DNA from: Acidobacteriota bacterium
Lineage (GTDB): Bacteria > Acidobacteriota > Blastocatellia > Pyrinomonadales > Pyrinomonadaceae
Assembly: GCA_024640445.1 (NCBI GenBank)
Contig: JAHEEZ010000036.1
Location: forward strand, 1-20,627
Reading direction: 5' to 3'
Length of the DNA: 20,627 nucleotides
Part shown: positions 6,158-14,281 of the stretch, piece after piece
Layout of the letters: each line of letters opens with the position of its first letter
How positions within the stretch are numbered: the first letter of the stretch is position 1
Position numbers and translations under genes: made by a program
Notes under the pieces: model-generated
The model's input: only the letters and a program-made list of their open reading frames with translations
Databases searched by the model: none
What the model was told of the DNA's origin: nothing

Positions 6158-6727
6158 TTGGAAAACAAATTCGATCAGGAAAAGATCGCGCGCGGGGTTC
6201 GCCTTATTCTCGAGGGGATCGGCGAGGACGCCGACCGCGACGGTCTGAAAAGGACCCCGGAACGCGTCGCCAATTTCTATGCCGAATTGACGGAGGGGAT
6301 GTGGCAGGACGCACGAGCTGAGGTAGTGCCTTTGCCGGGCGATTCGCACGACGAGATGGTGATCGTCAAGGACATCTCGATCGCGTCGGTCTGCGAACAT
6401 CATCTGGCACCGTTCGTAGGCGTCTGCCACATCGCGTACATACCGAAAGAAGGCAGGATCGTGGGCCTCTCAAAGCTTGCTCGGATCTCGGAGATATTCG
6501 CCCGCCGCCTTCAGGTGCAGGAGAGGCTTACTAAACAGATCGCTGACACGCTTTTTGAAGAGTTGAAGCCTCTCGGCGTAATGGTCGTCATCGAGGCCGA
6601 GCATACTTGTATGACGCTCCGGGGTGTTAAGAAGCCGGGCGCGAAGACCGTTACGTCTGCAGTCCTCGGCGGTTTCCGCCGCGACCCGAGGACGCGAGCC
6701 GAGGCGATGAGCCTTATCAAAGGATAG
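6158..6727 (+). CDS. folE: GTP cyclohydrolase I
   Basis: Converts GTP to 7,8-dihydroneopterin triphosphate, the first step of folate (and pterin) synthesis; a homodecameric cytoplasmic enzyme. 189 residues from a TTG start. Zinc ligands are Cys79 and His82 in VCEHHLAPF and Cys151 in EHTCMTLRGVKKPGA; GLSKLARI (103-110) and RLQVQERLTKQIA (117-129) are standard family blocks, and RTPERVA (32-38) lies near the N-terminus. Catalytic and GTP-binding residues visible in these blocks are intact, so it should be the active zinc-dependent type I enzyme. It follows the trpF-like gene by 43 bases and precedes the M28 peptidase gene by 19, so the larC-trpF-folE-peptidase stretch may be one transcript. Confidence 0.96.
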   Translation: MENKFDQEKIARGVRLILEGIGEDADRDGLKRTPERVANFYAELTEGMWQDARAEVVPLPGDSHDEMVIVKDISIASVCEHHLAPFVGVCHIAYIPKEGRIVGLSKLARISEIFARRLQVQERLTKQIADTLFEELKPLGVMVVIEAEHTCMTLRGVKKPGAKTVTSAVLGGFRRDPRTRAEAMSLIKG

Positions 6728-6746
6728 TTCTTAAGGGAGAGAGAAT

Positions 6747-8402
6747 ATGAGAATCCGTCTGACAGCCGTTTTTGTGATCATCGCACTCACGGGTACGGCA
6801 TTTGCCCAGAAGCAGGGAAAGTTCGCGAACCTGTTCAACGAGGAGAAGATCAAGGAAACCGTAAGATTTCTCTCTGACGACGGGTTTGAGGGGCGCGCAC
6901 CGGGAAGCCGCGGGGGCGAACTTGCGGCGAAGTTCATCGCTTACCAGTTGAGGACCCTGGGGATCAAGCCGGGCAACAACGGCAGTTATTTCCAGCCTGT
7001 TTCACTGGTTGGTGTGAAAGCGAATCCGGATGCGAGGCTTCGTGTGGCGGACAGGAACGCGACCTTCGAATACGATTTCGGTTCTGATTTTGTCGCCACT
7101 ACCGGAGCGCAGAAAGAACAAGTGAACGTCAATGCCGAGCTTGTTTTCGTAGGCTACGGGATCGACGCGCCCGAGCAGAAATGGAACGACTACAAGGGGT
7201 CCGCTTCTGATTACAGGGACAAGATCCTGGTGATGCTCGTTAATGATCCCCCGCCGACCAGAAAGGACCAGGACCGTTTTGGTGGAAATGCGCTCACCTA
7301 TTACGGACGTTGGACTTACAAGTACGAAGAGGCCGCGCGCCGTGGCGCGGCGGGAGTTATCCTGATCCATACGGACAAGTCAGCCGGTTACGGCTGGAAC
7401 GTCGTGGAAACGTCGAACGGAAACTGGAGATTCGAACTGGAGAGGACCCGTGGCGACAGCACCCCTTTCCTGGATATGAAGGGGTGGATGACCGAGCAGA
7501 CAGCGAGACGGGTTTTCGCGCAGGCGGGACTCAATCTTGACGAGCTGACAGAGAAAGCCGCGGACAAAGATTTCAAACCCGTTAAGATGGCGCTGACGGC
7601 AAGTCTCCGTCAGGAGTACGAATTGAAGCGCGTCCAGTCGAACAATGTGGTCGGGCTCTGGGACGGAAGCGACAGTGGGCGCAGCAGCGAGTATGTTGTT
7701 TACAGCGCGCACTGGGACCATCTGGGTGTTGGAAAACCGGACCCTGACGGCGACGACATCTACAATGGCGCACTGGATAACGCGTCGGGTGTTGCACAGG
7801 TCCTGGCGCTGGCGGAAGCATTCACGAAACTTCAGCGGAAAGAGCAGCCGAAACGCTCGCAGGTCTTCCTCTTTACGACGGCTGAGGAACAGGGACTCTT
7901 GGGAGCTGAATGGTATTCGAGATTTCCAGTATTCCCGCTGGATAAGACTGCGGCGAACATAAACATCGACGGAGGTAATTTCTACGGAGTCACAAGGGAC
8001 TACGGCGCGCTTGGCGCCGAGCGTTCGGACATGGGAGACATTGTCGACGATGTGCTGAAAGACAGGGGACTCAAATTTCTTCCTGACAATCATCCCGAAC
8101 AGGGATATTTCTTCCGTTCAGACCATTTTCCGTTCGCGAAGGCTGGCGTGCCTTCGATCAGCGTGCGCTCGGGGGCCGATTATGTAGGCCGGCCCGCGGG
8201 TTGGAGCGAGCAGTTCTTCCAGGAGTACAACACAAAGCACTACCATCAGCCCTCTGACGAGTTCCTGGATGACTGGACGTTTGACGGGATGGTCCAGTCT
8301 CTTGAGGTGAACATCGCCATCGGGCTTGATGTTTCCAACCGGAAGAAACTGCCGAAGTTCAACAAGAAAGACGAGTTCGCAAAGGCGCAGCCGAATCGGT
8401 AG
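6747..8402 (+). CDS. Exported M28-family zinc metallopeptidase with PA domain
   Basis: A secreted or periplasmic aminopeptidase-type hydrolase. 551 residues. Residues 1-20 form a signal peptide ending in TAFA before QKQG. A protease-associated insert (about 130-300; AARRGAAGVILIHTD at 196-210) precedes and interrupts the catalytic fold. The two-zinc site is complete: His322 in AHWDHLG, Asp344 in DNASG, the general-base Glu and metal Glu pair at 380-381 (AEEQG), Asp408 in NIDGG and His460 in SDHFPF. A strong AAGGGAG site lies seven bases before the ATG. Substrate is not predictable; family members include aminopeptidases Y and S and carboxypeptidase-like proteins. The gene is followed by a large palindrome. 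Confidence 0.93.
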   Translation: MRIRLTAVFVIIALTGTAFAQKQGKFANLFNEEKIKETVRFLSDDGFEGRAPGSRGGELAAKFIAYQLRTLGIKPGNNGSYFQPVSLVGVKANPDARLRVADRNATFEYDFGSDFVATTGAQKEQVNVNAELVFVGYGIDAPEQKWNDYKGSASDYRDKILVMLVNDPPPTRKDQDRFGGNALTYYGRWTYKYEEAARRGAAGVILIHTDKSAGYGWNVVETSNGNWRFELERTRGDSTPFLDMKGWMTEQTARRVFAQAGLNLDELTEKAADKDFKPVKMALTASLRQEYELKRVQSNNVVGLWDGSDSGRSSEYVVYSAHWDHLGVGKPDPDGDDIYNGALDNASGVAQVLALAEAFTKLQRKEQPKRSQVFLFTTAEEQGLLGAEWYSRFPVFPLDKTAANINIDGGNFYGVTRDYGALGAERSDMGDIVDDVLKDRGLKFLPDNHPEQGYFFRSDHFPFAKAGVPSISVRSGADYVGRPAGWSEQFFQEYNTKHYHQPSDEFLDDWTFDGMVQSLEVNIAIGLDVSNRKKLPKFNKKDEFAKAQPNR

Positions 8403-8422
8403 GGGTCGGGAGACGGGATTCT

Positions 8423-8538
8423 TGTAGGGGCAGGACTTGTGCCTGCCCAACGCGCCTTCGGGCGCGAACAGTTGGATTTGCCGCTTCCTCATTTTGCGGC
8501 GTTCGCCGCATTGGGCAGGCACAGGTCCTGCCCCTACA
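8423..8538 (+). repeat. 116-bp nested palindrome (REP/BIME-like) upstream of metG
   Basis: The outer arms 8423-8450 and 8511-8538 are 28 bases long and match as inverted repeats with one difference (a wobble in RNA). Inside are two further perfect hairpins: CGCGCC-TTCG-GGCGCG (8451-8466) and TGCGGC-GTTC-GCCGCA (8495-8510). The fold would be a multi-branched cruciform. It fills most of the 151-base gap between the M28 gene and metG and has no T-run, so it is more like a non-autonomous mobile palindrome than a terminator. Confidence 0.85.
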
Positions 8539-8553
8539 CAACACGACGTGCAT

Positions 8554-10602
8554 ATGGAAACTTTCTACATAACAACCCCGATCTATTACGCGAACTCGCT
8601 CCCGCACCTTGGTCACCTCTATACGACCACGGTGGCGGATGTCGTGCGGCGCTACAAGAAACAGAGGGGTTTCGAAACGTATTTCCTCACCGGAACTGAC
8701 GAGCACGGGATCAACATTCAGCGCGCGGCGGAGGCGAACGGCCGCACTCCGCAGGAACAGGTTGATTTTGTCGCCGGAGAATTGAAAAAACTCTTTACCG
8801 ATTTCGAGCTCGACCCTGAAAGCGGCGGCTACGACATCTTCATGCGGACGACCAACAAGTTCCACTACCGCGCGGCGCAGAAATTCTGGTCGGAGATCGC
8901 GTCAAACAAAACGCCGAAAGGCAATTCCACGATCTACAAGGGGTTCTACGAGGCCTGGTTCTGTGCGGCATGCGCCGAGTTCAAGACCGAGAACGATTAT
9001 GAGACCGTGGACGGAGAAGAGGTGCCGAGATGCCTGATCCACGAAAAACCGCTCGATAGGGTTGAGGAGGAGAGCTATTTTTTCAGGCTTTCCGATTATG
9101 AAGAGGCGCTGCTTGACGCTATTGGTTCGGACCGGGATCTGATACGTCCTGACGCTCGGAGAAACGAGATCCTGTCGTTTATCAAAGGGGGGCTTCAGGA
9201 CCTTTCGATAAGCCGGGAAAGGAAGTCCGTGTCCTGGGGAATTCCGGTGCCGGGAGACGACAATCACGTGATGTACGTTTGGATGGACGCGCTTTCCAAC
9301 TACATCACCGCGATCGGGTACGGCGACGAAGAGCGGGAAGAAAACTTCCGCCGATATTGGCAGAACGCCCATCATTTTATCGGCAAGGACATCCTGCGTT
9401 TCCATTCGGTCTACTGGTTCTCGTTCCTTATGGCTGCCGGACTCGAACTGCCGAAGACCGTCTATGCGCACGGAATGTGGCTCGACGCGGATGGAAGGAA
9501 GATGGGCAAGACGCTCGGGAACGTCATCGAGCCTTCGATCCTGAAAGAGCATTTCTACGTAGACGGGATTAGGTACTTCCTGCTTCGCGAGATGGTGTTC
9601 GGGCAGGACTCCAGGTTCAGTTACGAGAGTCTTTCAGATCGTTCGAACGCCGATCTCGCGAAGGGCCTCGGGAATCTCTCTGCCCGGACGCTTTCGATGA
9701 TCGACAAGTACCGCGAAGGCCTGGTCCCGTCGGGCATCATCCACGAGTCGCGTTTTATATTTGCCAAGCGCGTAGGGCTGAGTCCCGACGAGCAGGAATT
9801 GGTGGCAGTGATCGAACTCGCATTAGACGAATTCCTTAGGCGGTTCGAAGACTTCGATTTTTCCGTTGCTTTGGAAGCTGTATGGCGGGTCATCGCTTTC
9901 ATCGACAAGATGATCACCCATTCGGCGCCCTGGAAGCTGGTAAAGGATGATGATCAGCAGGAATCCCTGAATGCGGTGCTTTACCGCTCGCTCGAAGGCC
10001 TGCGCTGGCTGTGCGTGATGCTGCACTCGGTGATGCCCGAATCAACGAAGGAGATCTGGGCTCAGATGGGTCTTGAGTCTGATCTCTCATTACAGGACCC
10101 ATCAATGCTGACCTGGGGAGGACTCGCCCCCGGATCAAAGATCGGCACCAGCAAGCCGGTATTTCCAATGCTGGACAAGGAAAAGATCATGTCGGAAATA
10201 GAAGCGGCGAAAGAATCGCCGGAAGCCGTGGTGCAGGAACAGAAGAAAGAGGTCCCGGTCGAGGATGACGGGATTATAGGGATCGAGGACTTCATAAAGG
10301 TCGAACTGCGTGTCGGGGAGATCCTGGAGGCTGAAAGGATCGAAGGATCGGACAAACTGCTGAAATTCCGGATCGACCTTGGCGAGGAAGAGCCGAGGCA
10401 GATACTCGCAGGGATCGCACAGCATTACGATCCGGACAAGGTCGTTGGAATGAAGGTCGTTATCGTTTCCAATCTCAAGCCCCGAAAGATGTTCGGATTT
10501 GAGTCGCAGGGAATGGTCTGCGCGGCTTCGGTCGGCAAAGAGGGCCGTCCCGTGCTGGCGACGTTCAATGAAGACGTTCCGAATGGAACCCGCCTGAAGT
10601 AA
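8554..10602 (+). CDS. metG: Methionyl-tRNA synthetase with C-terminal tRNA-binding domain
   Basis: Charges tRNA-Met for initiation and elongation. 682 residues from the ATG at 8554. The HIGH motif is HLGH (18-21) in ANSLPHLGHLYTTTVADV; the KMSKS loop reads KMGKT (316-320) in GRKMGKTLGNVI. The connecting insert holds one zinc knuckle, CAAC with CLIH downstream, then EEESYFFRLS. The anticodon-binding helical domain follows, then a charged linker and a C-terminal OB-fold of the Arc1p/CsaA type (about 575-682, beginning IEDFIKVELRVGEIL and ending in GMVCAAS and NGTRLK), used for dimerisation and tRNA binding. An upstream in-frame start would translate the palindromic repeat and is rejected. tatD follows 12 bases downstream, a common bacterial pair. 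Confidence 0.96.
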   Translation: METFYITTPIYYANSLPHLGHLYTTTVADVVRRYKKQRGFETYFLTGTDEHGINIQRAAEANGRTPQEQVDFVAGELKKLFTDFELDPESGGYDIFMRTTNKFHYRAAQKFWSEIASNKTPKGNSTIYKGFYEAWFCAACAEFKTENDYETVDGEEVPRCLIHEKPLDRVEEESYFFRLSDYEEALLDAIGSDRDLIRPDARRNEILSFIKGGLQDLSISRERKSVSWGIPVPGDDNHVMYVWMDALSNYITAIGYGDEEREENFRRYWQNAHHFIGKDILRFHSVYWFSFLMAAGLELPKTVYAHGMWLDADGRKMGKTLGNVIEPSILKEHFYVDGIRYFLLREMVFGQDSRFSYESLSDRSNADLAKGLGNLSARTLSMIDKYREGLVPSGIIHESRFIFAKRVGLSPDEQELVAVIELALDEFLRRFEDFDFSVALEAVWRVIAFIDKMITHSAPWKLVKDDDQQESLNAVLYRSLEGLRWLCVMLHSVMPESTKEIWAQMGLESDLSLQDPSMLTWGGLAPGSKIGTSKPVFPMLDKEKIMSEIEAAKESPEAVVQEQKKEVPVEDDGIIGIEDFIKVELRVGEILEAERIEGSDKLLKFRIDLGEEEPRQILAGIAQHYDPDKVVGMKVVIVSNLKPRKMFGFESQGMVCAASVGKEGRPVLATFNEDVPNGTRLK

Positions 10603-10614
10603 CTTCCTCCTGAA

Positions 10615-11406
10615 ATGAGACTAATCGACTCACACTGCCACATCGACGGCCCCCGTTTCGACGAGGACCGCGATGAGGTAATAGGCCGCGCGATCGAAGC
10701 CGGCGTCGTTGCCATGCTGAACATCGGCAGCGGAAGCCCTTCTGAGGATTCGTTTGAGAAGACTTTTGCGTTGGCAGAAGAATACGCCTGTATTTACGGG
10801 GCTGCCGGAATACATCCGCACGATGCTTCCGAGTATTCGCCGGAGGTCGAGGAGCGGCTGAAACGGCTGATAAGCGCGTCCGATAAGATGATCGCCTGGG
10901 GCGAGATAGGGCTCGATTATTATTATGATCACTCGCCCAGGGAAGTACAGAAAGAGGTGTTCCGGCGTCAGATCAGGGTCGCAGGGGAACTTGGACTCCC
11001 GATAATCATCCATAGCCGCGACGCAAACGAAGATACGATCGAGATACTTTCAGAGGAGTGTTCACACGAGGGCTTCAGAGGCGGGATAATGCATTGTTTC
11101 GGCGGAACCAGGGAAATGGCTGAGAGCCTGATCCCGCTCGGATTTTTGATCTCGTTCGCCGGCAATGTGACATTCAAGAACGCCGAGGACCTGCGCGATG
11201 CAGCCCGAGTCGTTCCAGGTGACAAACTACTTGTCGAAACCGACTGTCCATACCTCACTCCGGTCCCTCATCGAGGCAAGCGAAATGAGCCCTGCCGGGT
11301 CGCAGATACCGCGGTTTTCCTGGCGGAAATGTTTGGGGAAGATGCCGGATCTCTCGCGTCCCGCACGACCGAAAATTTCGTCAGGTTTTTCGGCCTCGAG
11401 ATCTGA
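10615..11406 (+). CDS. tatD: TatD-family metal-dependent DNase
   Basis: Amidohydrolase-fold nuclease of the YcfH/TatD family, cytoplasmic, thought to act in DNA repair or degradation. 263 residues. Metal ligands are visible: His7 and His9 in DSHCHID, Glu in WGEIGLDYYYD, His in IIHSRDA, His in IMHCFGG and Asp in VETDCPYLTP. The C-terminal block HRGKRNEP is also typical. It follows metG by 12 bases and is probably co-transcribed; metG-tatD pairs are common. A 7-bp inverted repeat GGCCTCG/CGAGGCC (11392-11416) spans the stop codon but lacks a T-run, so termination there is uncertain. Confidence 0.95.
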   Translation: MRLIDSHCHIDGPRFDEDRDEVIGRAIEAGVVAMLNIGSGSPSEDSFEKTFALAEEYACIYGAAGIHPHDASEYSPEVEERLKRLISASDKMIAWGEIGLDYYYDHSPREVQKEVFRRQIRVAGELGLPIIIHSRDANEDTIEILSEECSHEGFRGGIMHCFGGTREMAESLIPLGFLISFAGNVTFKNAEDLRDAARVVPGDKLLVETDCPYLTPVPHRGKRNEPCRVADTAVFLAEMFGEDAGSLASRTTENFVRFFGLEI

Positions 11407-11511
11407 GGGCGAGGCCTGTGCCGATCTGGTTCCAAAGAGCCGGGAACTACGCCACATTGGTCAGATGCCAGATCAGCAGCGTCTCGAATGCTCGTGCGGA
11501 AGGGCATTTCC

Positions 11512-11541
11512 TTCAGACGCGTAAGAATAGTGTGGTATATT
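11512..11541 (+). promoter_or_regulatory. Possible promoter of the caspase/kinase cluster
   Basis: TTCAGA (11512-11517, four of six), an 18-base spacer and TATATT (11536-11541, five of six) would start transcription near 11548 and give a 5' leader of about 120 bases before the first caspase-like gene. The rest of the 262-base gap 11407-11668 shows no RNA gene, reading frame or terminator I can support. Confidence 0.35.
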
Positions 11542-11668
11542 TTCCCCTCAAAGCCTGCAGTTCCGGCATAGAAAACAAAACCCTTGAGTGCACTTCGCGC
11601 CATTGAAGCGGAGGTGGTGGTGCGGGCAAAAACTGGCTTTTTGAAAGGGCCAAAATTCAGATCTCATT

Positions 11669-14254
11669 ATGGCATTCAAAAAAGTAAATTCGATCCTGCT
11701 TTTGTTTGCCGCTTTCGCGCTCAATTCCTTAGTGTACGCGGGTCCGTTCACAGGTGCCGCGAACGCAATGGGGCATTCCCAGGCATTCAACCGTACGGCG
11801 CTGGTGATAGGCAACAGCAGCTACAAGAACGTATCTCCCCTCGAAAACCCCGTCAACGACGCGAACGATATGGCTGTCGCCCTCGAGAAATTGGGGTTTG
11901 AGGTCATCAAGGGAACCGACGCCGACCGCGTTCAGATGATGCGGCTCATACGCCGGTTTGGGGAACGGCTTGCGGCAAGGAAAGGCGTTGGACTTTTTTT
12001 CTATGCCGGTCATGGCGTAGAGGTGCGTAGGGACAACTACCTGATACCGATCGACGCGGACATTACCCGAGAGGTAGAGACCGAATTTTATGCTATCGAA
12101 GTCAACATGGTTCTCAAGAATATGGAGGACGCGGGAAACGGATTCAATATAGTTCTCTTGGACGCCTGTCGGAATAACCCTTTTTCAAGGGGGTGGAACC
12201 GCAGCGGCGACACGGGCGGGCTGGCGAATCTTAACGCGCCGACGGGGACGTTCATCGCATACGCGGCGGCGCCGGGAGCGGTGGCATCGGACGGAAGAGG
12301 AACAAGGAACGGCGTGTTTACGGGTGCTCTTCTCAAGCAGATGAGGTATCCGAACGTGAAGCTTGAGGATGTTTTCAAGGCGACCCGGGCCGATGTGATG
12401 GCGGCGACCGGCAACAAGCAGGTACCCTGGACATCTTCATCCCTCACAGGGGATTTCTACTTCAATACTGCCGATAGTTCGACGCAAAACGCGGGCCCCG
12501 TAACTGCAATCACAAAGGCGGAACCGCCGCCCGATCCGGAACCACTGATAAAGGCGAAAAGCAAAGAAGAGCAGGAGCAGGAAGCCTGGGATCTTGTCAA
12601 GAATAGTTCCAGCCCGCAAGATCTTCGCTTCTTCCTCGAAGAATTTTCGGACGGTGTCAATTCCGCTACTGCCACGGCAAAGCTTGAAGAGCTTTCGTGG
12701 GAGGCGATCAGGCTTACGGCCGACAAAAGGAAGGTTGAGGCTTATCTGAAGGAATTCCCGGAAAGCGCCAACGCTTCGTCCGCGAGGACAAAACTACGTC
12801 AGATGGAGGCTGAGACGATTGCCCGAGACGTTCCGGAGGAGAACTCCGAAATTCCCTCCGCCGAACCGGCCGCGGTTCCGCCGGCAGGTCCCGTCAAGAA
12901 AATTGAACGCGGAAACGCGATAGTTTTTGATGGGGTTGATGATGCCGTCGATTTTGGGATCCTGAATGCACGGAATATTACGGTTGAGGCATGGGTCTAC
13001 GCAGAAGCATATGGCGGGGGCATATTTTCGAATTTGCCCGGAGCAAGGGATATCGGCATCGCCGTCGAACTGGCCCCGCAATTCCTTATTTTCAGTGTTG
13101 GAGGCGACGGAAACCGCCTCCGTTTCAGGACCAAGGAGAGCATACCTCTCAAAGAATGGCATCTGATTTCCTTCACGTACGACCGGAAGCAGGCGAAGCT
13201 CTACATAGACGGAAAACTCGCCGGTGCTGGAAATTCGACCCGCTCACTGAATTCGAATTTCCCATTTGTAGTCGGGGCAGAATTTGCCGACGGAAGATTT
13301 CCTTTTAAGGGACAGATAGACGAAGTCAGGATCTGGAACTTCGCCCTCAACGAATGGCAGATCGATCAGACCCGGTACACAAAACTAAAGGGAGATGAGG
13401 AAGGGCTTGTCAGTTTGTGGCACTTTGACGAGTCTTCCGGGTCGCAGGCTTTCGATTCCACAGCAGCTCGAAGGATCGGGAAACTTGTCAATGGGCCGCA
13501 GTTCCGTGAGGCGGAAGAAACCGAAAACCAACCCAGGTCGGTAGCCGCGGTCCCCGAAACCGTCGCTACGGACGGAAAGATCCGGACGAACAAGTACGGG
13601 ATGGAAATGATCTACATTCCTCCCGGCGAGTTTCTGCGTGGATCTGACGAATCGAAGACGAGCCAGCCAGTAAGAAAGGTGAGTTTCAAAGAGGGTTTCT
13701 GGATCGGAAAATTCGAGGTGATGCAGGCGGATTGGAAGGCCGTGATGGGAAAGAGTCCCAGCAGTTTTCTGGAGTGCGGACCGGAGTGTCCGGTCGAGAG
13801 CGTTAGCTGGAACGACGCGTTGAAGTTCATAAGGAAGCTTAACGAATCCGATGACGGTTTCGTATATTCATTGCCTTCAGAATCTGAATGGGAGTACGCC
13901 GCCGCGGGACCCGGCGACGGCCCTTACGCGGCTTCTGACGAGACTGCATGGTATTTGGCAAACGCGGCTGAAACGACCCATCCGGCGGGAGGGAAAGCCG
14001 CCAACGGTTTCGGTATTTACGATATGGTCGGCAACGTTGCAGAGTGGGTCCAGGATGTATTCAGTCCCGATTACAACGGTCTTCCCACTGACGGTTCCGC
14101 GAACGAGCATATCGGCAACAAGGCTTACAGGGTCTTCCGCGGCGGCTCCTTCCAGGACGACGTCACGGTCGCCAATGCCCGCGCACGGGTCGCCGATGCT
14201 CCGGGAAGCGGCTTCAGGCATATCGGTTTTCGAGTAGTGGCGAGACCCAGGTAA
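11669..14254 (+). CDS. Exported caspase-like protein with LamG and FGE-type domains
   Basis: 861 residues. Signal peptide 1-24 (ends LVYA before GPFT). A C14 caspase-fold domain (about 41-266) has the catalytic dyad His115 in FFYAGHGVEV and Cys167 in VLLDACRNNPF. Residues 300-380 hold two copies of a helical repeat of the form EAWxLVKxS..DLRxFLxEFxxG..S..A...LEEL. A LamG/concanavalin-like sandwich (about 415-612; FDGVDDAVDFG, ITVEAWVYA, IDEVRIWNFAL) follows, then a sulfatase-modifying-factor (FGE) domain (641-861; GMEMIYIPPGEF, NVAEWVQD, FRGGSF, GFRVV). The FGE domain lacks the paired copper-binding cysteines of true formylglycine-generating enzymes after RGGS, so it is probably a binding fold. 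Likely acts in the periplasm or outside the cell. First gene of a four-gene cluster and paralogue of the next gene, 27 bases away. Confidence 0.9.
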   Translation: MAFKKVNSILLLFAAFALNSLVYAGPFTGAANAMGHSQAFNRTALVIGNSSYKNVSPLENPVNDANDMAVALEKLGFEVIKGTDADRVQMMRLIRRFGERLAARKGVGLFFYAGHGVEVRRDNYLIPIDADITREVETEFYAIEVNMVLKNMEDAGNGFNIVLLDACRNNPFSRGWNRSGDTGGLANLNAPTGTFIAYAAAPGAVASDGRGTRNGVFTGALLKQMRYPNVKLEDVFKATRADVMAATGNKQVPWTSSSLTGDFYFNTADSSTQNAGPVTAITKAEPPPDPEPLIKAKSKEEQEQEAWDLVKNSSSPQDLRFFLEEFSDGVNSATATAKLEELSWEAIRLTADKRKVEAYLKEFPESANASSARTKLRQMEAETIARDVPEENSEIPSAEPAAVPPAGPVKKIERGNAIVFDGVDDAVDFGILNARNITVEAWVYAEAYGGGIFSNLPGARDIGIAVELAPQFLIFSVGGDGNRLRFRTKESIPLKEWHLISFTYDRKQAKLYIDGKLAGAGNSTRSLNSNFPFVVGAEFADGRFPFKGQIDEVRIWNFALNEWQIDQTRYTKLKGDEEGLVSLWHFDESSGSQAFDSTAARRIGKLVNGPQFREAEETENQPRSVAAVPETVATDGKIRTNKYGMEMIYIPPGEFLRGSDESKTSQPVRKVSFKEGFWIGKFEVMQADWKAVMGKSPSSFLECGPECPVESVSWNDALKFIRKLNESDDGFVYSLPSESEWEYAAAGPGDGPYAASDETAWYLANAAETTHPAGGKAANGFGIYDMVGNVAEWVQDVFSPDYNGLPTDGSANEHIGNKAYRVFRGGSFQDDVTVANARARVADAPGSGFRHIGFRVVARPR

Positions 14255-14281
14255 AGGCCTCAGCCCGCAATTGATTGGAAT

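Noticed and set aside
8437..8553. 39-residue N-terminal extension of MetG
   Set aside because: It lies inside the nested palindrome; the conserved protein begins METFYITTPIYY at 8554.
11392..11416. Terminator after tatD
   Set aside because: The 7-bp inverted repeat GGCCTCG/CGAGGCC has an 11-base loop and no T-run; it may be chance.
11407..11530. tRNA or small RNA in the gap after tatD
   Set aside because: GC-rich stretches are present but no cloverleaf, T-loop sequence or stable terminator-ended hairpin could be traced.
14140..14254. C-terminal FGE domain as a diversity-generating retroelement target
   Set aside because: FGE/C-type-lectin folds are frequent targets, but no reverse transcriptase, template repeat or adenine-rich (AAY) codon pattern is present here, and the two paralogues differ by ordinary divergence.
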